A stretch of 64,000 bases of DNA from Cognataquiflexum rubidum (GTDB lineage Bacteria > Bacteroidota > Bacteroidia > Cytophagales > Cyclobacteriaceae), in the NCBI RefSeq assembly GCF_022538115.1, contig NZ_JAKZAL010000021.1:26398-90397 (forward strand), in the 5' to 3' direction. This document shows positions 26,232 through 34,981 of this stretch, piece by piece (position 1 is the stretch's first letter; the number at the start of each line of letters is the position of its first letter). Made by a program: the position numbers and the translations under genes. A model generated the notes under the pieces. It had not been told where the DNA came from. It worked only from the letters and a program-made list of their open reading frames with translations, and did no database searches.

Positions 26232-26867
26232 ATGAAAACCGGTCCTTATAATTATTTGGTTGAGCACGGAGTAGACGTGGGGAGCAAATTGATGGAAACC
26301 GTGCTCCGTGAAAAAGGTCATTTGATTTACCAACCTCCCCAAAGAATCACTCCGATATTTGAAATTATATCTGGAGCCGTGAAAATTGGTTCCTATTCTC
26401 CTCAAGGAATGGAAGTCTGCTACGATATACTTAAACCCGGGGATTTTTTCGGTAACCTTCAATACCTCAAAGGCCAATTTTCCGAATTTGCCAAAACGTT
26501 ATCCCCCGTGGAATTAAGGGCATATGATCCGGTCTTTTTCAAAGAGCTTGTAACAAATCAGCCAAAGCTTTCCGAATGGTTTTCCAAAGAATTGGTCATC
26601 CGATGGTGTAGGGCAGAAGACCGATTGTATTCCATCAGGAGTTTGGATGCAACCGGCAAAGTCAGAAGAATTCTGCCATGCTTTCAATATGCTATTGAAG
26701 ACGCATCAGGAAAAACTTTCAACCTATTGAACCTGATAACCTTTCAAGACATTGCTGACCTTACTGGGCTAAGCAGACAGACAGTATCTAAAGTAATGAA
26801 GGAGTTTTTGACCCCAACCAAAACGAAGAAAAAGGAATTGACAAAGACATTGGCTAATGATCAATAG
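26232..26867 (+). CDS. Crp/Fnr family transcriptional regulator
   Basis: 211-aa regulator. An N-terminal cyclic-nucleotide-binding-like beta barrel (IYQPPQRITPIFEIISGAVKIGSYS..., GDFFGNLQYL) is followed by a C-terminal helix-turn-helix with ITFQDIADLTGLSRQTVSKVMKEF (about 170-194). No Fe-S cysteine cluster is seen. It lies 116 bp after the PhoD-like gene on the same strand, and the next gene is convergent. Confidence 0.9.
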   Translation: MKTGPYNYLVEHGVDVGSKLMETVLREKGHLIYQPPQRITPIFEIISGAVKIGSYSPQGMEVCYDILKPGDFFGNLQYLKGQFSEFAKTLSPVELRAYDPVFFKELVTNQPKLSEWFSKELVIRWCRAEDRLYSIRSLDATGKVRRILPCFQYAIEDASGKTFNLLNLITFQDIADLTGLSRQTVSKVMKEFLTPTKTKKKELTKTLANDQ

Positions 26868-26995
26868 GTAACATTCAGGACAAAAGCCATTGAAGAAATC
26901 AACACAAAAATGAAGGATTGATTCCCAGAAGCAATAAGATGCTCTTCAAGAAAAATTTGGTAGCGGAGTTCCTTAGAAATCGTATATAATGGTTT

Positions 26996-27032
26996 AAAAA
27001 AAATCCCACAACCAAAATTGGCTGCGGGATTT
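26996..27032 (-). terminator. Intrinsic terminator of the TonB receptor gene
   Basis: On the minus strand AAATCCCGCAGCC pairs with GGTTGTGGGATTT (two G-U pairs) around a 6-nt loop, followed by eight T residues. It lies 20 bp beyond the receptor stop codon at 27052. On the plus strand the G-U pairs become A-C mismatches, so the hairpin works only for minus-strand transcripts. Confidence 0.8.
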
Positions 27033-27051
27033 CTCATTTTAATATTAGCTC

Positions 27052-30000
27052 TTAGAAGAAAACCCTTCCTGAAATCTGTATTTGATATGGAGTTCCACCA
27101 GGATTAGCGACACCTACATTTGGATTTACCTCATAGACATACTGGCTGTTAACCGGATCAAAATTTCGGATAGTCATCAAGGTTTGATTGCCAAGATTTT
27201 TGGTCGTACCCCAATTTCTGTTCAACATGTTTGCCACATTGAATACATCAGCACCCAACTCAATACCGGATTTCTTTCCTTTTGTAAAGAAAATTCTTTT
27301 AGCGACCCTAATATCCCAGCTTCCAAAATATCCATTTTCACCACCATTTCGGGTTGCAATTTGACCCAAACTATTCTGAATGTAATTTCTTGCCAAATTA
27401 TCAGGATTGGCCAAAACTTCCTCCATGGTTTGACTGATAGTCTCAGAGATTCCGGCAGTACCCGGGGCAAATACAAAAGCAAGGTCATTTGTATTTACAA
27501 AATCGCCATTCACATTTCCATTGACCACCATGGAATATCGGGTTCCTCCGAGGCCTGAGTATCTTACACCAACCACAAATCCCTTAAAGGTTGGGAGAGT
27601 ACCGTATAAAACCACCTTTTTACGGAATTGACCATTTGAATAGCTCATACGAGAAAGATCCCGCGGATCATCCACTACCGCTTGAAAGAGTGTTGCACTA
27701 TTCGCAACGTTTCCATTAAAGGAGGTATTGTCCTTGGAATCATTCCAAGTATAACTGGCTGTAATTTGTCCGTCTTTGTGGTACCTGTAAGTACCATCTA
27801 TCACTAGGGTGTAAGTATTATTTCTACCCTCACTCACCAATTCGAGTACCCGTCCTAACTCTGTGGTTTTACGGCCTTTTGTCCAATCTGCATTTCCATT
27901 ACTCGTGCTTATGGTTTCACTTGGTACAAATACCCCACGGTTGTCTTCATTTGCCAATCTGAAATATGGATCGTCTACCATATTTCTGTCTACATACATA
28001 TAGTTGTTTCTTGCGATAGATGCGATAAAATTGGCACCAACACGCAGGCGGTTGTTAAAGATTCTATTGTACATCACATTACCCTTATAAACAGTCGGAA
28101 CTTTAAGAGTCGAGCTATTCATATTGATAGTGACTACCGGAGATATATTGGGATTATTTAAAAGATCAACTCCGGGTGCGGTAGAAGGATCATTTCTATA
28201 AGATTCAAAATCAGGAGTAGGCACATTTGCCCCGGTGACATCCACCGCAACGATTTTGGTTCCGTCAAACTGTAAGTTGTTGACGTCCGTGTAGTTATTT
28301 AGTGCAGAACCAAAAATTCCCCCTCCTATTCTTATGACATCTCTCTGACGCTCATTAATATCCCAAGTAAACTGTACCCTGGGTTGAATCTGAAAAGCAC
28401 CTGTCTTTACATCAGTCCTTAAAGCCAATTCATCAAACACAGTCTGATTGAAATTCGGGGCATATTGATAGGTGGTAAGGTCGCCCCTTATTCCTAATAC
28501 CAGGTTTTTTCCCCCACCCAAATCGGTTTCAGATTGGGCATAAATACCACCTCCAAAGATGTTTTGCTTCACAGTGGGATCAGTCAAAGCTACCTCTCTC
28601 GCATAGCGATAGGGAGTCAGATTATCAAAATTATTTAACCCGGTGAAGAAAAACCTACCATTTAACTCACTTGTGGCCAGTGAAGTAAGGTTATTCATCA
28701 AAAGGTCCATACCGAAGGTGAAATTCGTCTTTCCTTTATGGTAATATAGGTTGTTGACCAGTTGGTAAACATGGGATTCAAATCTTTCAGGAAGGTAACG
28801 CTGCCCCCCAAGCTGGATGTTAGTATTGACATTTCGGTCGTTGACAAAAGACTCTACTCTCTGAACAATAGCTCTTGGAATATTTTCACTTGGAAGTTGG
28901 GCATTTGGACGACCATCATCAAGCGTGTAAAGGTATTGTAGCTTAAGTTCATTAGTCAGGTTGGGACCTAGAACTGTTCTAAGTGAAGCCATCAAACTGT
29001 TCGCCTTGGAGAGGTGGTCTCCATATACTTCATATAAGTTGATTGTAGTATTGTCGTCCACACCTTGACTATTCAGATCCCATGAAAAGTTATTTCTGAT
29101 AGTGAGCAAATTGGAAGGATTGATCTGAAAGTCCAACCTAGCAAACGCAGTATGAGAAAACCTTACTTTATCAAAACTTCCGGTCTGAGGAGACTCTGCT
29201 ACGCCATATTTGGATCGTGAAATCTGAAGAAATCGGTCCAAAGATTCCTGAGAAAGATTGAATCTAACCTCATCTTCGGGAGTCTGGAGATCAGCAATAA
29301 ACAAAGGCCTTGCATCTTTTTGACCATCATAAGCAAAAAAGTAATGAAGTTTGTCCTTGATTATTGGCCCTCCGAGGGAGACACCATATTGCTGAATGGC
29401 AAAATCATTTTTTCTTACATTACCTCTTGTGTCATATTTACTGGCAAGCCAATCTGCCCTGTTGAAAAAGAATGCTGAACCTTCCACACGGTTGGTACCT
29501 GTTTTGGTGACGGCACTGATGATACCGCCTCCACTCCTGCCGTTAGTCACGTCATAATCATTAGTAACCACCTCAAATTCCCGAATTGCCTCCATGGAAA
29601 TAGAAAATGGCCCTCTGTTGGTGGATCCACTTGAAAGGGGGCTTCGGTTTGTCATTCCATCAATAGTATAGTTGGTAGATGAAAACAATTGACCCAAAAG
29701 ACTATTCCCATTGGCAACAGGAGAAAGATCAACGAGAGAGGTAAAATTCCTACCATTTACAGGAAGTGAATTCATATCCCTTGCAGTTACAGCGGTTGAG
29801 CTTCCAAAGCGATTGATGTTATTGGCTATGGAGTTAGCCATCACACTTACTTCGCCAAGTTCCTGAGATTGCTCATTCAGGACAATGTCGATTCTGATAT
29901 TATCTCCTTGATTAAGGGATACTGCCGTAAACGTTTTCGTACCGAAACCCATATAGTTGGCGGTAATGGTGTAATTGGTTCCTAATGGAATCTGGGTAAC

Positions 30001-30234
30001 GATATAATTACCGGTTACTCCAGTGACAGTAGAAGCCGTGAATCCCGTCAATTCATTTCTTACCAGAATTTGAGCTCCTACTAAGGTTTCACCCTCGGTG
30101 TCAGTCACCCTTCCTGATACTGTTGCATTTACCGCCTGTGCGTAAACGTTTTGCTCTAGGATGATACTGAAGTACAGTATCATCGCCAATGAAAGCATGT
30201 GCGTAAAAATTTTGAATCTCATAGATTTGAACAT
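27052..30234 (-). CDS. Oar-like TonB-dependent receptor
   Basis: 1,060 aa from the ATG at 30234 (an upstream TTG would add six residues). Signal peptide ends near VYAQA. An N-terminal carboxypeptidase-regulatory-like domain (SGRVTDTEGETLVGAQILV...GYIVTQIPLG type) is followed by a plug domain (ELGEVSVMANSIANNINRFG) and a long outer-membrane beta barrel ending in an aromatic residue (ISGRVFF). The sequence NGRNFTSLVDLSPV and the asymmetrical barrel are characteristic of the Oar/large TonB receptor group. No SusD partner is adjacent. Its promoter shares a palindrome with the PhoD-like gene, suggesting a role under phosphate limitation. Confidence 0.92.
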   Translation of the reverse strand: MFKSMRFKIFTHMLSLAMILYFSIILEQNVYAQAVNATVSGRVTDTEGETLVGAQILVRNELTGFTASTVTGVTGNYIVTQIPLGTNYTITANYMGFGTKTFTAVSLNQGDNIRIDIVLNEQSQELGEVSVMANSIANNINRFGSSTAVTARDMNSLPVNGRNFTSLVDLSPVANGNSLLGQLFSSTNYTIDGMTNRSPLSSGSTNRGPFSISMEAIREFEVVTNDYDVTNGRSGGGIISAVTKTGTNRVEGSAFFFNRADWLASKYDTRGNVRKNDFAIQQYGVSLGGPIIKDKLHYFFAYDGQKDARPLFIADLQTPEDEVRFNLSQESLDRFLQISRSKYGVAESPQTGSFDKVRFSHTAFARLDFQINPSNLLTIRNNFSWDLNSQGVDDNTTINLYEVYGDHLSKANSLMASLRTVLGPNLTNELKLQYLYTLDDGRPNAQLPSENIPRAIVQRVESFVNDRNVNTNIQLGGQRYLPERFESHVYQLVNNLYYHKGKTNFTFGMDLLMNNLTSLATSELNGRFFFTGLNNFDNLTPYRYAREVALTDPTVKQNIFGGGIYAQSETDLGGGKNLVLGIRGDLTTYQYAPNFNQTVFDELALRTDVKTGAFQIQPRVQFTWDINERQRDVIRIGGGIFGSALNNYTDVNNLQFDGTKIVAVDVTGANVPTPDFESYRNDPSTAPGVDLLNNPNISPVVTINMNSSTLKVPTVYKGNVMYNRIFNNRLRVGANFIASIARNNYMYVDRNMVDDPYFRLANEDNRGVFVPSETISTSNGNADWTKGRKTTELGRVLELVSEGRNNTYTLVIDGTYRYHKDGQITASYTWNDSKDNTSFNGNVANSATLFQAVVDDPRDLSRMSYSNGQFRKKVVLYGTLPTFKGFVVGVRYSGLGGTRYSMVVNGNVNGDFVNTNDLAFVFAPGTAGISETISQTMEEVLANPDNLARNYIQNSLGQIATRNGGENGYFGSWDIRVAKRIFFTKGKKSGIELGADVFNVANMLNRNWGTTKNLGNQTLMTIRNFDPVNSQYVYEVNPNVGVANPGGTPYQIQISGRVFF

Positions 30235-30827
30235 ATTTGGTTTGATGGTCAAAGCTAGAGGGACACGGAACCTGAATCATGTTAAAAATTAACATCTACT
30301 ATTTTCATAATGAAAGGGTAACAATGGAAACAATTTGGTAAAAACATAAAAAATAGGACAAGTTATTCAAGTCAAAACAGATCCCGAACGCGTGACTTTA
30401 CAGCGAAAAATTCGACCCGGTTATAACTCAAAGATTGGAAAACTCACTGAATTCGAAAGATGTTTTTAAGTTTTTTTACGATGTAGATCTAAGTTTTCAC
30501 TTGTCCATTGGTTGAAATTAATATCAGAAACTAAACTCTAAAACAGTCATAATAAAAAGATAATAAGATTATTCTGACAAATTTTTTAAAAATTCCATTA
30601 AATCAATATAATTTTGAAGGCTGCTTCTTAAATTTTAAATAAATGTCTGGCTCTGGTTTATTAAAAGAAATAGGGGCCATTGTTTCTACGATCATGGATC
30701 TCCACTTTTTAAAATTGACCTTTTGGAATGGAATCATTAGGGAATTTCCAATTGCCCCAAAAACTTTCAGTAGAGCTAAGATCTTGGTAACAGTGATCAA
30801 ATTTTCACATTTAGATTCTGAAACAAA
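30235..30827. other. Intergenic region with receptor promoter; otherwise no gene supported
   Basis: Apart from the promoter palindrome near its left end, this 590-bp gap holds only two short opposing open frames (about 60 codons, 30603-30831) with no recognisable sequence. I see no RNA structure or repeat. Confidence 0.5.
30250..30295 (-). promoter_or_regulatory. Palindrome plus promoter of the Oar-like receptor gene
   Basis: ATGTTAA-TTT-TTAACAT on the minus strand (30295-30279), a perfect 7-bp inverted repeat, is followed after 21 nt by TAGCTTTG (30257-30250), an exact -7 box, 15 nt before the start codon at 30234. The architecture matches the PhoD-like promoter at 24995-25039 in arm sequence, spacer and distance to the -7 box. 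Confidence 0.65.
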
Positions 30828-31529
30828 ATGATGTTAAATATAAAATTGAGGCAAAAATTCAATCTTGATCAGGAAGAATATTTAACCAAAGAATTTCCTG
30901 AAAAACAAATAGAAAAAATTAAAACAGAATTTAATATAGTTCCTGTTAAGGTTGACAGAATTCTAGAAAAGGTCCGAGAACAGGAAAAATCAGCGATAAA
31001 CAAGGACATTACGGTAGCAGAAAACCTGGCTGGAGAAAGGAAAAACAAAGTTAAGGAGAAGGTCAAAAACATCAAAGTAAATATATCGGCTAAAGAGTAT
31101 GACAAAGCCAAAAGTGAAATTAAACAGCTTTTAAAAATTGAACCATTTAATGTCACACTTTGGAGGGCTTATTTCTTTTCATTAAACAGGGCGAATAATT
31201 GGTTTACAGGATCTTTGATTTTAGTCGTGTTTTATATCTTGTTCATTTTTATAAATGTGTTTGTAATTTTTTATGAATTGACTCTGAATAAATTTACAAT
31301 CATGTATTACCAAGAGTTTTTTTTAAATAATCAGTACCTGATCCTTTTTTGTCTTTTCGTTTGCCTTGTGTTGATGAATAGGAAATTCACAGAGTATTTA
31401 GCTGAATTGCTTGGAACATATAAATACAGAACTATTTTCATTTTCTCATTTTTCCTTGGAGCTAGTATCCTATTTTTTAAGTACTTGGTACTGATCAAAA
31501 TGATTTGGACCGAATCCCTTATATCCTAG
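30828..31529 (+). CDS. Membrane protein with charged N-terminal domain, unknown function
   Basis: 233 aa. The N-terminal 125 residues are lysine/glutamate-rich and helical (coiled-coil-like, for example RILEKVREQEKSAINKDI), including a TPR-like AKEYDKAKSEIKQLLKIEPFNVTLW. Three or four hydrophobic helices follow (about 127-150, 165-182, 205-228). I do not recognise a family. Isolated gene, with a bidirectional terminator 29 bp after its stop. Confidence 0.75.
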   Translation: MMLNIKLRQKFNLDQEEYLTKEFPEKQIEKIKTEFNIVPVKVDRILEKVREQEKSAINKDITVAENLAGERKNKVKEKVKNIKVNISAKEYDKAKSEIKQLLKIEPFNVTLWRAYFFSLNRANNWFTGSLILVVFYILFIFINVFVIFYELTLNKFTIMYYQEFFLNNQYLILFCLFVCLVLMNRKFTEYLAELLGTYKYRTIFIFSFFLGASILFFKYLVLIKMIWTESLIS

Positions 31530-31558
31530 AAAGAAAAAGAAAACTCTTCACAAAAAAA

Positions 31559-31582
31559 CTCTCAGGTTTAAAAACCTGAGAG
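31559..31582. terminator. Bidirectional terminator between convergent genes
   Basis: CTCTCAGGTTT-AA-AAACCTGAGAG, a perfect 11-bp inverted repeat, centred between the stops at 31529 and 31613. An A tract precedes it, giving a T tract for minus-strand transcripts. Confidence 0.75.
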
Positions 31583-31612
31583 CGAGATTAGAGGGCTTAC
31601 AAATTAAGCCTG

Positions 31613-32149
31613 TTATTTTTTCGGCGAATTCCCACTTGCCTCAAGTGCTGATTCCCTAAGTTCAGTTATCAATTTTTCCATTTCGGAATGCCACTCCGCA
31701 AACTTTTCCAAAACAGAAGTTACTTGGATGACACTGTTCTCTTCCTCCAAGGTAGATGATTCATCCTTGTCCTTAGATTTCTTGGATTTTTTCTCGGCCT
31801 TAACTTTGTTAGGATCGAATGACTTCAATTCAGAAAGCCAATTCTCTTTTTCCATAAGCTTACCGAGTTTTTTCCCTTCTTTGATGGGCTTTTTGGAATC
31901 GGCCTTGGAAGCTTTTAGGCTATCAATGGTAAGATGCTTTCTCTTGAGACCAAGTCCATATATCTCGTTGATTTCTACCAAAAACGCATCCACAACACCC
32001 TTTAAATGAAAAAGAAAGGAATATTGGTGTGCTTTTTCAATCTCGGTACCTGAAATAGTAGGGTTTTTTAGTTCTTCGAGATATAGTTTCGCGTAGTTTA
32101 ACCTTGATTCTGTTATTTCTTTCAAAGGGGTATAATTCTTCATTTTCAT
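31613..32149 (-). CDS. Uncharacterised protein, possibly DUF6586-like
   Basis: 178-aa soluble protein with no signal peptide. The N-terminal part (SRLNYAKLYLEELKN...AHQYSFLFHLKGVVDAFLVEINEIYGL) followed by ENWLSELKSF resembles DUF6586 proteins as I remember them; a lysine-rich linker (about 115-130) and a C-terminal helix (SVLEKFAEWHSEMEKLITELRESALEA) complete it. Function unknown; family assignment low confidence. Confidence 0.65.
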   Translation of the reverse strand: MKMKNYTPLKEITESRLNYAKLYLEELKNPTISGTEIEKAHQYSFLFHLKGVVDAFLVEINEIYGLGLKRKHLTIDSLKASKADSKKPIKEGKKLGKLMEKENWLSELKSFDPNKVKAEKKSKKSKDKDESSTLEEENSVIQVTSVLEKFAEWHSEMEKLITELRESALEASGNSPKK

Positions 32150-32711
32150 TTTTTATCTGTGTTTGGATCAAATTTACCCAAAATCAACAAGCCAAAGTCC
32201 AATGTTAAGTGATATTTTGATATTATCGACAAAAAAAAGAGGGTGAAAGGATTTTTTGGATTATTTGATTGTTAAAACATACATAGGAAAATCACCAAAA
32301 GGACATCAATTTGATAATCACGGAAATCAAAGTTTTGTTGAAACGTGACCTACATTTGCTAAAATTCTTCATAGGTATTTTTTCAACAGTTTAAAACAAG
32401 GCACTGCTTTTAGCAGTGTTTTTTTTTAACTCTATATCAATTTTTTGATTATTGTTGAAATTCTCATTTGAATATCACCACCTTTCTATCATTTTGATAA
32501 TCCTATCCCACTGCAAAAAAAAATGTTTGATGTGGTATATTGGCCAAGAGGAAAAAAAAGAAAATCTTGTTAAAAGCTTGAAAGTCGACTTTTTTTCACT
32601 GATTTATTCCAAAAAAAATTGATGGACCGGCTGCCGAGTCCATCAATTAAAAAGCTTTTAAGGAAATGGTTTAAAGCTATTTACCAATTAGGAAAATTTC
32701 TGCAACAAGCT
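32150..32711. other. Intergenic region with a plus-strand terminator-like repeat
   Basis: No gene supported in 560 bp. CACTGC-TTTTA-GCAGTG followed by nine T residues (32402-32427) is a perfect intrinsic terminator on the plus strand, although no plus-strand gene precedes it; both neighbours run on the minus strand. The same hairpin occurs at 47917-47941 and 58790-58814, and TTTGATAATC follows at about 32494 as in the other copies, so this is a partial copy of that repeat family. Confidence 0.6.
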
Positions 32712-32969
32712 TCAAGTGTCTATCGAACCCGTAACTCGTTTCATAAATGAATTTAACGCATCACGCAGTGGCATTCCTTCCTTGACCATATTTTGAACCT
32801 CAATTGCACCGTACATATTCGAAAGAAGTTCTCCGATGGTATCTAATTCCTCATCTTTGATTCCCTTTGCTTCCGCAATGTGCTCTAACATGCTGATGGT
32901 TTCTGTGATGTGTTCAGTGTCGTTTTTGTCACTGAACGAAACGATATGTTTAATTAGAGGCAATCTCAT
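32712..32969 (-). CDS. Small conserved protein (DUF6952-like) coupled to thioredoxin
   Basis: 85-aa acidic protein (MRLPLIKHIVSFSDKNDTEH...). ETISMLEHIAEAKGIKDEELDTIGELLSNMYGAIEVQNMV and the C-terminal NSFMKRVTGSID match a small family that in Bacteroidota follows a peroxiredoxin and thioredoxin (DUF6952 by memory). It overlaps the thioredoxin gene by 20 bp. Function unknown; context points to peroxide defence. Confidence 0.8.
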   Translation of the reverse strand: MRLPLIKHIVSFSDKNDTEHITETISMLEHIAEAKGIKDEELDTIGELLSNMYGAIEVQNMVKEGMPLRDALNSFMKRVTGSIDT

Positions 32970-33264
32970 CTATTAGTCCCTTTAGTAATTCTGCTTTATT
33001 GGTCTGGATCTGATTCAAAAGCGACCCTCCTTTATAAGATGCAAAGGTGGGTAAGTTATCCACTTTTGCTAATTTCCTTGAATTGGGAAACTTTTCGGCG
33101 TCCACAACCACAAAGGAAATGTCCTCGTGCTCAGAGGCAAAACGTTTGAATTTAGGTTTCATCACCTTGCAGTTGCCGCACCATCCCGCGGAAAATTGGA
33201 CTACAACTCTATCGTTTCCTTCAATGATGGCCTGCAGATTATCCTCTGTTATTTCTTCTATCAT
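32950..33264 (-). CDS. Thioredoxin-family protein (CGNC active site)
   Basis: 104-aa single-domain thioredoxin fold without signal peptide. Active site W-C29-G-N-C32 instead of the canonical CGPC, and a cis-proline in DNLPTFASYKGG. It lies 11 bp after the peroxiredoxin gene, so it is the likely reductant of that enzyme. Confidence 0.9.
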   Translation of the reverse strand: MIEEITEDNLQAIIEGNDRVVVQFSAGWCGNCKVMKPKFKRFASEHEDISFVVVDAEKFPNSRKLAKVDNLPTFASYKGGSLLNQIQTNKAELLKGLIDEIASN

Positions 33265-33275
33265 GATTATTTTTA

Positions 33276-33914
33276 TTAATGCTTACTTAAATAAAGTGCT
33301 ACTCCCTCTCGATCGGCCTTCATGGCTTCATCTCCCTTTTCCCAATTTGCCGGGCAAACTTCTCCTTTTTCTTGAACATGCGTGTAAGCATCGATTAACC
33401 TAATGAAGTCATTTGCATTCCTTCCCAAAGGCATGTGATTCACACTTTCATGAAAAACCAGACCATCCTCATCTATCAGGTAGGTGGCCCGATAAGTTAC
33501 GTTATCTCCTGTCATCAAATGGGACTTAAGATCGAGGTCATATTCCACTTTTTGAATATCCAAAATACCCAATATCGAGGAAAGGTTACGATTGCTGTCT
33601 GCCAATATATCATAAGTTATACCTTCGATTCCGCCATTGTCTTTGGCCGTATTCAACCATGCAAAGTGCACTTCCGGTGTATCGCATGAGGCACCGATCA
33701 ATGTGGTATTCCGCTTTTCGAATTCAGGCAAGGCTTCTTGAAAGGCATGGAGTTCTGTTGGACAGACAAAAGTGAAATCTTTAGGGTACCAGAAAAGAAG
33801 AATTTTTTTTCTTTCATTAACAGCCTTTTCGAAAACATTAATTTTAAACGTGTCACCCATCTCATTCATGGCATTGACACTAAGACTTGGAAAATTTTTA
33901 CCTGTATAAGACAT
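33276..33914 (-). CDS. Typical 2-Cys peroxiredoxin (AhpC/Prx1 type)
   Basis: 212-aa thiol peroxidase reducing hydrogen peroxide and organic peroxides. Peroxidatic cysteine C51 in FTFVCPTELHAF and resolving cysteine about C187 in GEVCPANWEKG. First gene of a three-gene operon with thioredoxin and the DUF6952-like protein; no ahpF is present, so thioredoxin rather than AhpF probably regenerates it. The upstream 448 bp (33915-34362) hold only AT-rich promoter-type sequence and no gene. Confidence 0.93.
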   Translation of the reverse strand: MSYTGKNFPSLSVNAMNEMGDTFKINVFEKAVNERKKILLFWYPKDFTFVCPTELHAFQEALPEFEKRNTTLIGASCDTPEVHFAWLNTAKDNGGIEGITYDILADSNRNLSSILGILDIQKVEYDLDLKSHLMTGDNVTYRATYLIDEDGLVFHESVNHMPLGRNANDFIRLIDAYTHVQEKGEVCPANWEKGDEAMKADREGVALYLSKH

Positions 33915-34362
33915 AAATTTATTTGTTTATAAAAAATGTAACACAATTGAACGCAATGGTGTTCATGCATTGAATTAATAAAAAATGTGTAAGAAATATA
34001 CCATATTGTTAACAAAAATGAAAAATACCCAGCACTTGATTGTTTATTCTGTTTAAAGCTAAATACTTATTTCATTGTATGGGTAAATGAACATTTAACC
34101 TATTAAATATTTTTTCAGCTACCCCGAAAATTCTCCGATGTTAAAATTAAGCTTCCCGAAAGAAATTGGTTTTATTCATCTCTTCCATGCAATTCCTTTT
34201 CTTGCTTGGTATGGAGAGTCATTGTAATCCTTGGGAAAAAAAATTTATATGCATCATGGTGACTATTAACTACCTCTCGTGAACAAATCATTACCATTCC
34301 AAAAATCATGAACAAAAGCATTAATCAAAGTCTTCTCTTTGTACATTTTAAAACAAATTTTT

Positions 34363-34770
34363 ATGAACATTGTAGAAACTGCCGTTGAAAACGGCTCATT
34401 TAAAACTCTGGTAGCTGCGGTGACTGCTGCCGAATTAGTAGAAACATTAAATGGCGAAGGTCCTTTTACTGTCTTTGCTCCTCTTGATACAGCTTTTGAG
34501 AAGCTTCCTGAAGGAACTGTAGAATCTTTGATTTTACCCGAAAACAAAGCTCAGCTTCAAGGAATCCTTACCTATCATGTGATTGCAGGAGAAGTAATGT
34601 CAAGCGATTTGTCTGACGGTATGGTCGCTACCACGGTAAATGGTGCTGAAATTACAATCCATTTAACAGACGGAAAAGTATTTGTAAATGATGCAGAAGT
34701 TGTAAATGCTGATATTAAGACTGATAATGGCGTAATTCACGTCATCAACAAGGTAATAATGCCTGCTTAA
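34363..34770 (+). CDS. Single-domain fasciclin protein without signal peptide
   Basis: 135 aa from the ATG at 34363 ([20 protein letters not shown]). It consists of one FAS1 domain with the H1 box [15 protein letters not shown], the YH motif [10 protein letters not shown] and the H2 box [15 protein letters not shown]1 proteins are usually exported adhesins; this one has no signal sequence, so it may be cytoplasmic or leave the cell by another route. Monocistronic, with its own terminator. Confidence 0.92.
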   Translation: MNIVETAVENGSFKTLVAAVTAAELVETLNGEGPFTVFAPLDTAFEKLPEGTVESLILPENKAQLQGILTYHVIAGEVMSSDLSDGMVATTVNGAEITIHLTDGKVFVNDAEVVNADIKTDNGVIHVINKVIMPA

Positions 34771-34800
34771 TTTATAGAATCCAAAAACAACCATGACCAA

Positions 34801-34829
34801 AAAGCCCTGTCACAAGCAGGGCTTTTTTT
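34801..34829 (+). terminator. Intrinsic terminator of the fasciclin gene
   Basis: AAAGCCCTG-TCACAAG-CAGGGCTTT with a run of seven T residues, 31 bp after the stop codon. Confidence 0.9.
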
Positions 34830-34981
34830 GATTTAAAATATTTTATAGGATACCCGCAAATCTCGACAGAGATACACTAACACCGTGTCTGATAATTACC
34901 CATCAAATTTAGTTGATATTAATAAATTGTAAATTTTCCACATAACCCCTTCCTGCCTGTCTACAATTTTTACTTTAGTAC

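Noticed and set aside
30603..30831. Opposing 60-codon frames upstream of the 30828 gene
   Set aside because: Both strands open over AT-rich DNA; no motif or promoter favours either.
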